From Pseudomonadota bacterium (GTDB lineage: Bacteria > Pseudomonadota > Alphaproteobacteria > Rhizobiales > Rhizobiaceae), in assembly GCA_023451735.1 (NCBI GenBank), contig JAEXYH010000079.1, forward strand, positions 93,448 to 157,447: 64,000 nucleotides of DNA, written 5' to 3'. The position numbers were made by a program, and so were the translations under genes. The notes beneath the pieces were generated by a model, which did not search any database, was not told the origin of the DNA, and saw only the letters and a list, made by a program, of their open reading frames with translations. Numbering within the stretch: position 1 is the first letter of the stretch; each line of letters begins with the position of its first letter. Shown one piece after another: positions 35,987-45,278 of this stretch.

Positions 35987-37876
35987 TCAGCCCAGTTCCT
36001 TGTCCAGCGCTTCCAGTTCGTCGATCAGGCCCTCGATCATCGACAGACCCTTGGACCAGAATGTCGGGTCGGTGGCGTCGAGGCCGAAGGGCTTTAAGAG
36101 TTCCGAATGGTGCTTGGTGCCGCCGGCCCTGAGCAGTTCGAAATACTTGTCCTGAAAACCTCCCTCAACGGAGTTGGGAGCGGTGTTCTGGTAGACGGCA
36201 TAGAGCGAGTTCACCAGGCAATCTCCGAAAGCATAGGCGTAGACATAGAAGGGTGAATGGATGAAGTGGGGGATATAGGTCCACCAGCTTTCATAACCCT
36301 CGGAAATCTTGATCGCCGGGCCGAGGCTTTCGCCCTGGACGGATAACCACAACTCGCCGATCTGCTCGGATGTCAGCTCGCCTTCCTTGCGGGCGGAGTG
36401 GACCTTGCGCTCGAACTGGTAGAAGGCGATCTGGCGTACGACCGTGTTGATCATGTCCTCGACCTTCTGGGCGAGCATTGCCTTGCGTTCGCGCTTGTCT
36501 TTCGTCTTTTCCAGAAGCGCGCGGAAGGTCAGCATTTCGCCGAAGACGGAGGCGGTTTCGGCGAGCGTCAGCGGCGTCTGGCACATCAGCGCACCTTGTC
36601 CGGCGGCCAGAACCTGATGCACGCCATGGCCGAGTTCGTGGGCAAGCGTCATCACGTCGCGCGGTTTTCCGAGATAGTTGACCAGCACATAAGGGTGCGC
36701 GGATGGCACGACCGGATGGGCAAATGCCCCCGGCGCCTTGCCGGCACGAGCAGGTGCGTCGATCCATTCCTCGTCGAAGAAACGGCCTGCAATCCCGGCC
36801 ATTTCCGGGGCGAAGGCGCCGTAGGCAGAGAGCACGGTTTCTTTTGCTGTCTCCCACGGGATGACCGCTTTCGGCGTTTCCGGCAGCGGCGCGTTGCGAT
36901 CCCAGTAATTCAACTGGTCCATGCCCAGCCACTTCGCCTTCATCGCGTAATAACGATGCGACAGGCGGGGATAGGCGTCCTGAACAGCGGCGGCCAGCGC
37001 ATCGACCACTTCGCGCTCGACACGGTTGGCGAGATGCCGGCTGTCGGCAATGTCTTCGAAGCCACGCCAGCGGTCGGAAATGTCTTTGTCCTTGGCGAGC
37101 GTGTTGGTGATCAGGGTGAAGACACGCAGGTTCTCACCGAAGGTTTTCGACAGGGCGGCAGCTGCTTTCGCGCGAATGGCGGGATCGGCTTCCTGCAGCA
37201 TGTTCAGCGTCACTTCCAGCGGCTGCTTCTCGCCGTCGATGTCGAAGCGCAGTTCCGCCATGGTCTCGTCGAACAGGCGGTTGAAGGCGGACGCAGACGT
37301 CATCGACTTTTCGAGAAAAAGCTGTTCCAGCTTGTCGTCCAGCTGGAAGGGCTTGTCCTTTCTCAGGTCGACGAGCCAAGGGCGATAGTGGCCGGCTGCC
37401 GGATCGCGATCCATGCAGGCATCCATCACGGCATCGTCGACGCGGTTGAGTTCCAGCGCGAAGAACAGGAGATGCGACGAGATGTCGGTGAGTTTCGCCT
37501 GAACGTCACCAAAGAACTTGCCGTTTGCGGGGTCGGATGTGTCGGAAAAATAGGTGAGGCCGGCAAAGGAGCCGATCTTGCCGAGGAGATCGTCCAGCGC
37601 TTCATATTCCTTCAGGGCTTCGCCGATGCCCCCGGCACCCGTCTTCGTCGCAGCCTCGGCCAGCTTGCCCTTCCACTTTTCTTCGAAGGCAAGGGCGTCC
37701 GTTTCGGACTGCTTCAGGTCGGCAGTGAATGCAGGGGCATTCTTGGCGGCATAGAGATCGGAGAGTTTCCAGACCGGCAGGAGACCCAGTGCAGGATCGT
37801 TCGCAGCCTTGGCTGCACCACCGCTTGCGGCCGGTGCGGCTTGGGCGATTTCAAACTGTGCGATGGGTTTCGTCAT
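35987..37876 (-). CDS. pepF: Oligoendopeptidase F, M3 family
   Basis: A 629-residue cytoplasmic zinc metallopeptidase that degrades oligopeptides. HELGHGVHQ is the HExxH zinc site, and the downstream Glu (LAETASVFGE) completes it. The N-terminal M3 helical domain (about 110-220) and the FIHSPFYVYAYAFGDCLVNSLY stretch are family features. The N-terminal 30 residues are Ala-rich and poorly conserved. Length fits the PepF/M3B group. It stands alone, convergent with the NfeD-like gene. Confidence 0.93.
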   Translation of the reverse strand: MTKPIAQFEIAQAAPAASGGAAKAANDPALGLLPVWKLSDLYAAKNAPAFTADLKQSETDALAFEEKWKGKLAEAATKTGAGGIGEALKEYEALDDLLGKIGSFAGLTYFSDTSDPANGKFFGDVQAKLTDISSHLLFFALELNRVDDAVMDACMDRDPAAGHYRPWLVDLRKDKPFQLDDKLEQLFLEKSMTSASAFNRLFDETMAELRFDIDGEKQPLEVTLNMLQEADPAIRAKAAAALSKTFGENLRVFTLITNTLAKDKDISDRWRGFEDIADSRHLANRVEREVVDALAAAVQDAYPRLSHRYYAMKAKWLGMDQLNYWDRNAPLPETPKAVIPWETAKETVLSAYGAFAPEMAGIAGRFFDEEWIDAPARAGKAPGAFAHPVVPSAHPYVLVNYLGKPRDVMTLAHELGHGVHQVLAAGQGALMCQTPLTLAETASVFGEMLTFRALLEKTKDKRERKAMLAQKVEDMINTVVRQIAFYQFERKVHSARKEGELTSEQIGELWLSVQGESLGPAIKISEGYESWWTYIPHFIHSPFYVYAYAFGDCLVNSLYAVYQNTAPNSVEGGFQDKYFELLRAGGTKHHSELLKPFGLDATDPTFWSKGLSMIEGLIDELEALDKELG

Positions 37877-38078
37877 GGACTTTCCTTTTCCTCAACCGGG
37901 CACTTACTTGCGTGCCAGAGGGGTAGCATTTCGGTCCTGCCGTCGCCACCCGTCCGTTTTCCGTTCAGACTGTTAAAATGTGAGCTTTTCTCAAAAGGGG
38001 ATGTTCAAGCCTATCTGGCACAACTTCCAGCATAAGAGCCCGCAAAGGGTGCACGATGAACGTTGCCGGAGTTCAAGC

Positions 38079-39635
38079 ATGTCTGCTCATATCCTTGTCG
38101 TCGATGACGATCCTATTCAGCGCCGCCTTCTGAAGAATGCAGTCGAGCGGCAGGGTTATGTCGCTCATATGGCCGAAAACGGAAAGGCCGCGCTTGAGTT
38201 CCTCAGTCGCACCAGCGGTGACGTGAACGTCATCGTGCTCGATCTGATGATGCCGGAAATGGATGGGCTCACCTTCCTTGGGGCGCTCCGCGAGATGGGT
38301 GTCCAGACACCGGTCATCGTGCAGACCGGACAGGGCAGCATCGAGTATGTCGTACAGGCGATGCGGGCAGGGGCTTTCGATTTCGTCGTCAAGCCGGTCT
38401 CGCCGGAGCGGATCGCGACCTCCATCGCCAATGCGCTGAAGCTCGATTACCGCGAGGGCAAAGCAAAGGTCGGTCGTCGCCGTGCCGGTGTGGTCGGCTT
38501 CAACGACATCGTGTCGGCAAGCCCGGATATGCTCAGGGTCATCGATCTGGCGCAGCGTGCCGCCCATTCGAATATCCCGGTCGTGCTTGAGGGAGAATCG
38601 GGCGTCGGCAAGGAAATGATTGCCCGCGCCATCCAGTCTGGCAGCGATCGTGCCGGCAAGCCGTTCATCACGGTCAACTGTGGCGCCATCCCCGCCAATC
38701 TGGTCGAGAGCATCCTGTTCGGCCACGAGAAGGGCGCGTTTACGGGTGCTACCGAGCGTCACACCGGCAAGTTCGTCGAAGCCGACGGCGGCACGCTTTT
38801 CCTGGACGAAATCGGTGATCTGCCGCTTGAAGTTCAGGTGAAACTGCTGCGCGCCGTGCAATCGGGCGAGATCGAAACGGTTGGTGCCGGCCGCGTCCAC
38901 AAGGTGAACGTGCGGCTGATTTCGGCCACTAACAAGGATCTGATCGAGGAGGTTCGCGCCGGCCGGTTCCGCGAGGATCTGTATTATCGCCTCAACGTTT
39001 TCCCGATCACCATTCCGGCCTTGCGCCGCCGCAAGGAAGACATTCCGCATCTGGTGCGTGTCTTTGCCGAGCGCTTCTCGATCGAACAGAAGTTGCCGCA
39101 AAACCTGAGCGTCAGCGCCGGCGCGCTCGCATTGCTGACCTCCTATGATTGGCCGGGCAATATTCGCCAGCTGGAAAACGCCATATTCCGTGCCATCGTT
39201 CTGGCTGAAGGTGATGAGCTGACGGAGCTGGATTTCCCGCAGATTGCGGCGCAGGTGCCGGAATTCCGCACTCCCGAGCTGACTGCCACCGCCGTCACGC
39301 CAATGCCTTTGCCGTCGTCGAATATCCGGCCGCTTGCGGAAGATCCGAGCTTCCCGCAGCCGATGCTGCCGCCTCGCACGACGCGCCCGGATCCGCGAGC
39401 GCTTCTGGCTGCCGCCTATCCGGCATCGGAAAACGTCATCGTCAGCACGGATGACACGGGCGAGGTGCGCAAACTTGCCGATGTTGAGGAAGAACTGATC
39501 CGCTTCGCGCTGAAGTTCTACCGCGGCCAGATGAGCCAGGTTGCACGAAAACTCGGCATCGGTCGTTCGACGCTCTACCGCAAGCTCAAGGACTACGGCA
39601 TCGATCCGGATGATCCGCTCAAGGAAGCCGCTTGA
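38079..39635 (+). CDS. Sigma-54-type response regulator (receiver, AAA+, Fis-type HTH)
   Basis: A 518-residue NtrC-family regulator. Receiver domain about 3-120 with phosphoacceptor Asp55 (IVLDLMMPEMDG). AAA+ domain about 145-380: GESGVGKE Walker A, GAFTGA loop for contact with sigma-54, and GGTLFLDEIGD Walker B. After a Pro-rich linker (about 390-455), the C-terminal HTH reads SQVARKLGIGRSTLYRKLKDYGI. Start MSAHILVVDDD at 38079 follows the domain boundary, though the frame is open upstream. No histidine kinase gene is adjacent; it is an orphan in this window. Targets are unknown. Confidence 0.9.
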   Translation: MSAHILVVDDDPIQRRLLKNAVERQGYVAHMAENGKAALEFLSRTSGDVNVIVLDLMMPEMDGLTFLGALREMGVQTPVIVQTGQGSIEYVVQAMRAGAFDFVVKPVSPERIATSIANALKLDYREGKAKVGRRRAGVVGFNDIVSASPDMLRVIDLAQRAAHSNIPVVLEGESGVGKEMIARAIQSGSDRAGKPFITVNCGAIPANLVESILFGHEKGAFTGATERHTGKFVEADGGTLFLDEIGDLPLEVQVKLLRAVQSGEIETVGAGRVHKVNVRLISATNKDLIEEVRAGRFREDLYYRLNVFPITIPALRRRKEDIPHLVRVFAERFSIEQKLPQNLSVSAGALALLTSYDWPGNIRQLENAIFRAIVLAEGDELTELDFPQIAAQVPEFRTPELTATAVTPMPLPSSNIRPLAEDPSFPQPMLPPRTTRPDPRALLAAAYPASENVIVSTDDTGEVRKLADVEEELIRFALKFYRGQMSQVARKLGIGRSTLYRKLKDYGIDPDDPLKEAA

Positions 39636-39836
39636 TTAGGGAGTGTTAATTTTCAGGCAAGGAAACGATGGCAATTTCTGTCAATCTCTCTTTAGCACAT
39701 CATTGACTATAAGTGAGATGCTTGTACATGTGTGGCAGATTTGCCATCGTGTGACCGCAATTGTCAGCCAAATGGGACAGCGAGGGACGTTGTCTGCAGG
39801 ACGGGGATCGCTTTGCCTGATTTGAATGCAAAAGAA

Positions 39837-41672
39837 ATGCCTTCGCGCACGAGCGTTCGACGCTTCGTTCTCAAGGCCTTTCAGTCGCTGACCAGGCGTG
39901 CCGCTCAAGGTGCGGCGCTCGCTGTCGTGGCTGCATCCATCTGGTCTGTACAAGCCAGCCAGGCAGCTGCCGAAAACCGCAGCCTCAAGCTCTACTTCGT
40001 CCATACCGGCGAAAAGGCCGAGATCACCTTCAAGCGCAATGGCCGTTTCGATCCGAGGGGCCTTCAGCAGATCAACCAGTTCCTGCGCGACTGGCGCAAG
40101 AACGAGCCGACGAAGATGGATCCGCGGCTCTTCGATCTGGTCTGGGAAGTTTATCGGCGCAGCGGCGCCAAGGATTACATCCACGTCGTTTCCGCTTACC
40201 GGTCTCCGGCCACCAACGGCATGCTGCGCGGTCGTTCGCGCAACACCGGTGTGGCGAAGAACAGCCAGCACACGCTCGGCAAGGCGATGGACTTCTATAT
40301 TCCCGGCGTGAAACTTGCGACGCTGCGCTCGCTCGCCATGCAGATGCAGGTCGGTGGCGTCGGCTTCTATCCGAAATCCGGTTCTCCCTTCGTGCATCTT
40401 GATGTCGGTGGCGTTCGCGCATGGCCGCGGATGTCGCGTCAGGAACTCGTTTCGATTTTCCCGAAGGGCAATACGCTGCATCTGCCTGCAGATGGTCAGC
40501 CTCTGCCGGGCTACGAGCAGGCGCTTGCTGACTACAAGAAGCGCGTCGGTTCAAGCTCGATAGAGATTGCATCGACTGCGGGCAGCGCGCCCGCCGGCGA
40601 ACGCAAGCGTCGTGGTTTCCTCGCCACTCTTTTCGGCGGCGGTGCCGACGAAGAAGAGGATAATGGCGAAAGCAGTACGCCGACCGTGGCTTCGCCGCGC
40701 CAGCAGCCTGCTGCTCCGGCAACACGGCCTGCGGAACCGGCTGCTCCGCTGCCTGGTGTGATGGTTGCTTCGGCCGAGCCGCGGCAGCAATCCGAGACGA
40801 TCGAAGCGCCGATCCCGGCATCGCGTCCTGCCTTCCGCCAGGATGGACCGGGTGCGCTTGCAACCGCCCTTTATTCGCAACAGCGTAACCCGGCCCAGGA
40901 GGCACTTGCACTTCAGGCCGCGTCGGCAGCGAACAGCCGTCCAGAGGGCGAGGACTTCGAGGATCTGACGAAATACGCCGTTCCGGTGCCGACCCTGCTC
41001 GGTTCGCGTGGTGTGAAGGCGGACGCAGACACGTCGACCATGATGGCCTCGCTTGGAGACGTTCCGGCTTCGCTGCAGGATATGTCGGGCGTACCGCTTC
41101 CGGCTCACCGGCCGGCGGTCGCGCAGGTTGCTTCGGCGGTTCCTGTTTCTCAGCCGGCAGAGCCGGATAGGCAAGAGCAGGCCTTGACGCCTGAGCTCGT
41201 TGCCGCCCTTTCGCGCAGCGTCGATGACGATCGCAGGGCAGCTGCCGGTATCCGCGCGGTCACAGATGCGGCTCGTTCCGCTCCGGTTCCCGTGCCGGCA
41301 CAGGCGCGCAAACCGATGGAAGTTGCGGCGCTTCCGAAAAAGGTCATCCAGCCTCCTTCTGCTACCGGACATTTCGGTGACGGATTCGATACGCCCAAAT
41401 GGGTTGCAGCTGCGGCTTCCGCCGTGCCGACCAAAGGTGGTCGGGCAACGAAACCGGACACGGTTACAAAATCGGGCAACCTGACGCAGGATTCGCTCGA
41501 AAAGTGGGCGTTGAACAACAAGCGCTCGGGTGACGTGGTCTCGATGAAGGCCCCGCGCGTGGTGACCCGTACGCTGAACAGCGAATATTCAGCGGCCTAT
41601 GCCAGCGAGGGCTTCAAGCCGGTCTCGGCAACGGTGGCAATCGACCCCAATCGCTTCAGCGGTTCGAACTGA
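39837..41672 (+). CDS. DUF882 (YcbK-like, M15-related) periplasmic protein with long disordered C-terminus
   Basis: A protein of about 611 residues. The N-terminal hydrophobic segment (about 20-44, GAALAVVAASIWSVQASQAAA) is an export signal. The DUF882 domain (about 48-195) is related to M15 D-Ala-D-Ala peptidases: SAYRSPATNGML, SQHTLGKAMDFYIPG and FVHLDVGGVRAWPRMSR hold the His-Asp-His zinc ligands. The remaining 400 residues are Pro/Ala/Ser/Val-rich and low in complexity, with a conserved-looking C-terminal patch. Likely cell-wall linked. ATG 39837 is used here; TTG 39813 with a GGGG-rich upstream sequence adds eight residues and is equally possible. Confidence 0.8.
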   Translation: MPSRTSVRRFVLKAFQSLTRRAAQGAALAVVAASIWSVQASQAAAENRSLKLYFVHTGEKAEITFKRNGRFDPRGLQQINQFLRDWRKNEPTKMDPRLFDLVWEVYRRSGAKDYIHVVSAYRSPATNGMLRGRSRNTGVAKNSQHTLGKAMDFYIPGVKLATLRSLAMQMQVGGVGFYPKSGSPFVHLDVGGVRAWPRMSRQELVSIFPKGNTLHLPADGQPLPGYEQALADYKKRVGSSSIEIASTAGSAPAGERKRRGFLATLFGGGADEEEDNGESSTPTVASPRQQPAAPATRPAEPAAPLPGVMVASAEPRQQSETIEAPIPASRPAFRQDGPGALATALYSQQRNPAQEALALQAASAANSRPEGEDFEDLTKYAVPVPTLLGSRGVKADADTSTMMASLGDVPASLQDMSGVPLPAHRPAVAQVASAVPVSQPAEPDRQEQALTPELVAALSRSVDDDRRAAAGIRAVTDAARSAPVPVPAQARKPMEVAALPKKVIQPPSATGHFGDGFDTPKWVAAAASAVPTKGGRATKPDTVTKSGNLTQDSLEKWALNNKRSGDVVSMKAPRVVTRTLNSEYSAAYASEGFKPVSATVAIDPNRFSGSN

Positions 41673-41728
41673 TCCGATAATCGTCAAGCCGCGGATCGGT
41701 GCTCGGGCCTGACCGCCCGGGCTGAAGC

Positions 41729-42997
41729 CTATTGACGGCTTTGCAGGATGGACTGCGCGGCCTGCTTCCCCGCGACGATCGCTCCCTCGATATAGCCGGG
41801 GAAAGACGGCGACAGTTCCGAACAGGCGAAGCGCAGGCGCGGCAAGCCTTCAAGCAAGACAGCTTCCGCATCCGTCGCATCAAGATCGGTGATGACGTCG
41901 CTGTAGGCGCCGTCGCTCCAGGCATCGTTGACCCAATCGCGAATGGAGATGGAGATCGGTTCGTGTTCCGGACTTCCAAATGCTGCGGCGAGTTCCGAGG
42001 TGATAAAACCTGCCAGCTCGGTCTGCGGCCTGCGGTGCCATTCGGATGCCAGTGGTCCGCCGAGGAAAACGACAATACCGAAATAGCCGTCGTGGCTGGC
42101 GTCGCAGGCATAGATGCCCTGCGGATCACTCCACATGACCGATCCGCTGAGGCCTTTATCACGCCAGAACGGTGTCTCGTAGCCGATCTGCAGCTTGATG
42201 GCGCAACCCGGCTCCCAAGCCGCCAGCGCTTTGGTCAGTGTGGGAGGCAGCGCGGGAGATATTTCGATCCGGCGCGCCATCACGGGTGGTACGGCAATGA
42301 TGACATGTCTTGCCGTGAGCGCGCGTCCCTCGACATCGACTTCCACCTCATCCTGCATGATGGTGATGGACGTGGCGGGGGCGGACAGCCGCAACCGATC
42401 GCAGAGGCCTGCGGCAAGTTTCTCTGCCAATGCATGCATGGTGCTGCCCAGAAACATTTCGAGTTCCGGATAGGCATTGGTGATGCGTCGGTCATTCGAC
42501 GCGAGGTAAGCTAGCGCCACGTCTTCCGGCGCGCGGCACCACAGCCCTTTTACCAGTCGTCGAAAAGAACCAGTCACGTTCGATGGCATGTCCGTCTGCC
42601 GGTCGATCCATTGCCCGACCGTCAGGCGCATCAGCGCCGGGTCGGTCAGGTCGAGAGACCGCATTCTTTCGCGCAGCCGCTCCATGCCATCCCATATGGC
42701 ATCACCCTGTTCAGACGTTATGGCAGGCCGATGGCACTGTTCTCCATCGACATAGGAAAGGACGGTATGTGCTCCGTAACGTTGCGCGGTCTCCATCAAA
42801 TGCGTCATGTCCCGGCAGAGAAACTGGCCGCCGGTGTCGATACGAGTGCCGTTCGGCAGATATTCAGATTCCACACGGCCGCCGACGCGGTTGCGGGCCT
42901 CGACGACGAGGACATCACGGCCGGCCTCGATGAGGTCCGTGGCCGCGGTGAGGCCGGTAAAGCCCGCCCCGATGACGATGACGTCGTGATCTGCCAT
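41729..42997 (-). CDS. FAD-dependent amine oxidase family protein
   Basis: A 422-residue flavoprotein of the monoamine oxidase fold. DVIVIGAGFTGLTAATDLIEAGRDVLVVEA is the N-terminal Rossmann FAD motif, RVGGRVES follows, and the C-terminal PGYIEGAIVAGKQAAQSIL closes the FAD site. The substrate amine cannot be inferred; polyamine, putrescine or tryptophan-like substrates are possible. The start is ATG 42997 without a signal peptide. It is upstream-neighboured by gapR on the same strand but separated by a terminator. Confidence 0.85.
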   Translation of the reverse strand: MADHDVIVIGAGFTGLTAATDLIEAGRDVLVVEARNRVGGRVESEYLPNGTRIDTGGQFLCRDMTHLMETAQRYGAHTVLSYVDGEQCHRPAITSEQGDAIWDGMERLRERMRSLDLTDPALMRLTVGQWIDRQTDMPSNVTGSFRRLVKGLWCRAPEDVALAYLASNDRRITNAYPELEMFLGSTMHALAEKLAAGLCDRLRLSAPATSITIMQDEVEVDVEGRALTARHVIIAVPPVMARRIEISPALPPTLTKALAAWEPGCAIKLQIGYETPFWRDKGLSGSVMWSDPQGIYACDASHDGYFGIVVFLGGPLASEWHRRPQTELAGFITSELAAAFGSPEHEPISISIRDWVNDAWSDGAYSDVITDLDATDAEAVLLEGLPRLRFACSELSPSFPGYIEGAIVAGKQAAQSILQSRQ

Positions 42998-43035
42998 GGG
43001 AAACTCGCACGAAGGGAGGCTGTATCAGGCGCAAA

Positions 43036-43067
43036 AGAAAAAGCCCGCCTTGAGGGGCGGGCTTTGA
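43036..43067 (-). terminator. Rho-independent terminator after gapR
   Basis: AAAGCCCGCC pairs with GGCGGGCTTT around a TCAA-type loop; on the minus strand it is followed by TTCTTTTGCG. It ends 9 bases past the gapR stop. Confidence 0.8.
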
Positions 43068-43075
43068 AACGCGGA

Positions 43076-43354
43076 TCAGGCGGCTTCTTCCTCGTCGGTA
43101 CCGGCACCCGGGATCATGCCAAGTGCGCTGAGGTAGGTGTCGAGGATCAGGTCCTCTTCCATGCGCTCCTGGTCATCCTTCTTGCGAAGAGCAATGACCT
43201 TTTTCATGATCTTGGTGTCGTAGCCCATTGATTTAGCTTCGCCATAGACGTCCTTGATATCGTCGGCGATCGTCTTCTTTTCTTCTTCAAGTCGTTCAAT
43301 GCGCTCTACAAAAGCGCGGAGCTGGTCGCGGGCGACGCCATGAGCATCAGACAT
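43076..43354 (-). CDS. gapR: GapR-type nucleoid-associated protein (DUF2312)
   Basis: A 92-residue DNA-binding protein, conserved across alphaproteobacteria, that clamps onto overtwisted DNA and helps chromosome replication. LRAFVERIERLEEEKKTIADDIKDVYGEAKSMGYDTKIMKKVIALRKKD is the recognisable coiled-coil and basic core, followed by an acidic tail. Length matches the Caulobacter protein closely. Its own terminator follows. The next gene upstream (DUF1244) is on the same strand 93 bases away. Confidence 0.93.
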   Translation of the reverse strand: MSDAHGVARDQLRAFVERIERLEEEKKTIADDIKDVYGEAKSMGYDTKIMKKVIALRKKDDQERMEEDLILDTYLSALGMIPGAGTDEEEAA

Positions 43355-43447
43355 CGGGGCCTCCTGATGGTGGGAATATCTCTTAAGTCGTGGTCAAGTG
43401 CCGAAAAGCAGGCGCGAGGTCAAGTCCAATCAATCGCCATTGCAATT

Positions 43448-43756
43448 TCAGCCATGCGGCGGCTTGTTGATCTCGAATGCGGCTTTTTGAGCGTCGCTTG
43501 CTTCTGCCTGATGAAGGTTCTTCCAATCTTCATAGGGCATGCCGTAGACGATTTCGCGAGATGTTTCCTTTGAAAGGTCGATGCCAGCGTCAATCGCCGC
43601 ATCCCGATACCAGTTCGACAGGCAGTTCCGGCAAAAGCCCGCGAGATTCATCATGTCGATGTTCTGGACGTCGCTGCGCTCGCGCAGATGCTGAACGAGC
43701 CGGCGAAAAGCTGCCGCTTCAAGTTCGGTTTGCTGTTCCTTGCTGAGTTCGGTCAT
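43448..43756 (-). CDS. DUF1244 family protein
   Basis: A 102-residue cytoplasmic protein of the DUF1244 family. FRRLVQHLRERSDVQNIDMMNLAGFCRNCLSNWYRDAA is the conserved core with a Cys-x-x-Cys pair (CRNC), perhaps metal- or redox-binding, and REIVYGMPYEDWK follows. Function unknown. It is 24 bases from the formylglutamate amidohydrolase gene upstream on the same strand, so the two may be cotranscribed. Confidence 0.9.
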   Translation of the reverse strand: MTELSKEQQTELEAAAFRRLVQHLRERSDVQNIDMMNLAGFCRNCLSNWYRDAAIDAGIDLSKETSREIVYGMPYEDWKNLHQAEASDAQKAAFEINKPPHG

Positions 43757-43780
43757 CGGAACATCTCCTGCTTGATGGCG

Positions 43781-44572
43781 TCACGCGGGGTAGGGGCCTG
43801 TTCGTGACGGGAAAACTTGGTATTCGTGCAATGTGGGGTCTGCGTTGAGCGCGGTAAAGATCGGTGCCAGTCTTTCGGCCCACGCGTCCATGCCGGCGTC
43901 GTCGCCGATCAGATCCTGCCGGACCTCCAGAAGTGCGTGCGCAATTCCGGGGACCATGCAGTGGCGATACATCGTATCGCCCTTCAGTGCACCGTCATAA
44001 GGCTCGTTGTCGCCAACGACGATATCGCCGGGCGCGCGAAGCATCGACAGAAAAGGCACGACTGCGCGGTCATCGCTGTCCCACAATACGGCTGCATGCC
44101 AGGGTCGCGCAAAGTCCTTCCAGAACGGGGTGAAGGAATGCAGCGAGAGCACCAGCGGTGCCCGGCCGGAAGCCGAGGCCTTGGCGATCGTCTGGCCAAC
44201 GGCGCGATGATAGGGCCGGTGGTAGGTGTCGAGGCGGGCCTGCCATTCCTCATCGGTCATTGGGTGATTGCCGGGAATGATCGCGCCGTCGGAGATCTTC
44301 ATGATCAGCGTCGGATCGTCCTCACCGCGGTTCGGATCGATCAGCAGGCGCGAAAAGCAGCCGAGTACGGCGGGAACACCGAGCATTTCAGCAAGCCTGC
44401 GCGTCAGGCCTTCGATCCCGATGTCGAAAGCAATGTGGCGAAGGAAGGCGCTGCCGGGCAGCCCAAGGCTGCCATATTGCGGGGGAAGGCGGCTCATGGC
44501 GTGGTCTGCAAGCAGCACCATGCCTTTGTCATAGTCGCCATCTATGATCTCGAACGGTTGGAAATTCTGCAT
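43781..44572 (-). CDS. N-formylglutamate amidohydrolase family protein
   Basis: A 263-residue zinc-type hydrolase of the FGase family, which removes the formyl group from N-formylglutamate in histidine breakdown or acts on related N-acyl compounds. Motifs: LADHAMSRLPPQYGSLGL near the N-terminus, RLLIDPNRGEDDPTL, TYHRPYHRAVG and SLHSFTPFW. Start MQNFQPFEII at 44572. There are no hut genes nearby, so the substrate may differ from N-formylglutamate. DUF1244 follows on the same strand. Confidence 0.85.
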   Translation of the reverse strand: MQNFQPFEIIDGDYDKGMVLLADHAMSRLPPQYGSLGLPGSAFLRHIAFDIGIEGLTRRLAEMLGVPAVLGCFSRLLIDPNRGEDDPTLIMKISDGAIIPGNHPMTDEEWQARLDTYHRPYHRAVGQTIAKASASGRAPLVLSLHSFTPFWKDFARPWHAAVLWDSDDRAVVPFLSMLRAPGDIVVGDNEPYDGALKGDTMYRHCMVPGIAHALLEVRQDLIGDDAGMDAWAERLAPIFTALNADPTLHEYQVFPSRTGPYPA

Positions 44573-44804
44573 GCTCACGCACATTTCAAACGATTATGTT
44601 ATTCATTTGGTGATTGCACAGCGCTCTGTTTGGCGCAAGAGCCGAGCCCTGCGCCTGACAAAAAGCAAGGCCGCGCAGGGGGATGCGACAATTTTCAACA
44701 GCCGTAGCGGCAGGGCGACGCAATCAACCACAGCTTCGTTGACTTTCTGCCCGTTGCGCGCGAGAAAGTGCCTCCACGATAACCATGGAGTCCTGACGGA
44801 AACC

Positions 44805-45278
44805 GTGCCGATAAAATCGATTAAAATCCATCTTCGTTCGCTCCTTTCCGTTCCTGCGGGTGCTTTCGCCTTTTGCGTAGGCGCACCGCTTCTCATGGCT
44901 TCTCCGGCTCATGCAGATTTTCGCGTGTGTAACGGCACGCAGAATCTTGTCGGGGTGGCAATCGGTTATCGTGCCCAGGATGGTTGGAATACCGAGGGTT
45001 GGTGGCAGGTTCCTGCTTCCACCTGCGCTACTCTGATCGAAGGGGAACTGCAGTCACGATACTATTATCTTTATGCCGAGGATGCCGCTCGCGGAGGGCG
45101 GTGGACCGGAAATATAAATATGTGCGTCGCCGAGAATGAATTCAAAATCGTCGGCGTCAATGATTGTTTCACCCGTGGCCACCAGCGCATGGGTTTCAAA
45201 GAGTATGATACGGGTCGTCAGGGAAGCTGGATGGTCCAGCTTTCGGACACGCCCGGTTCGCAAGAAGGCCAGAATTGA
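44805..45278 (+). CDS. DUF1036 secreted protein
   Basis: A 157-residue exported protein. The signal sequence spans about 1-40 (GAFAFCVGAPLLMASPAHA), then the DUF1036 domain: DFRVCNGTQNLVGVAIGYRAQDGWNTEGWW, LYAEDA, MCVAENEFKIVG. Five cysteines could form disulfides. Function unknown. The start is GTG 44805 with GGA six bases before; an ATG nearby (44785) opens a three-codon frame only. The stop overlaps the pykA ATG (TGATG), so pyruvate kinase translation appears coupled to this gene. Confidence 0.8.
   Translation: MPIKSIKIHLRSLLSVPAGAFAFCVGAPLLMASPAHADFRVCNGTQNLVGVAIGYRAQDGWNTEGWWQVPASTCATLIEGELQSRYYYLYAEDAARGGRWTGNINMCVAENEFKIVGVNDCFTRGHQRMGFKEYDTGRQGSWMVQLSDTPGSQEGQN

Noticed and set aside
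36398..38035. 545-codon open frame on the plus strand opposite pepF
   Set aside because: Antisense to an intact oligoendopeptidase with HELGH and no sign of its own domain.
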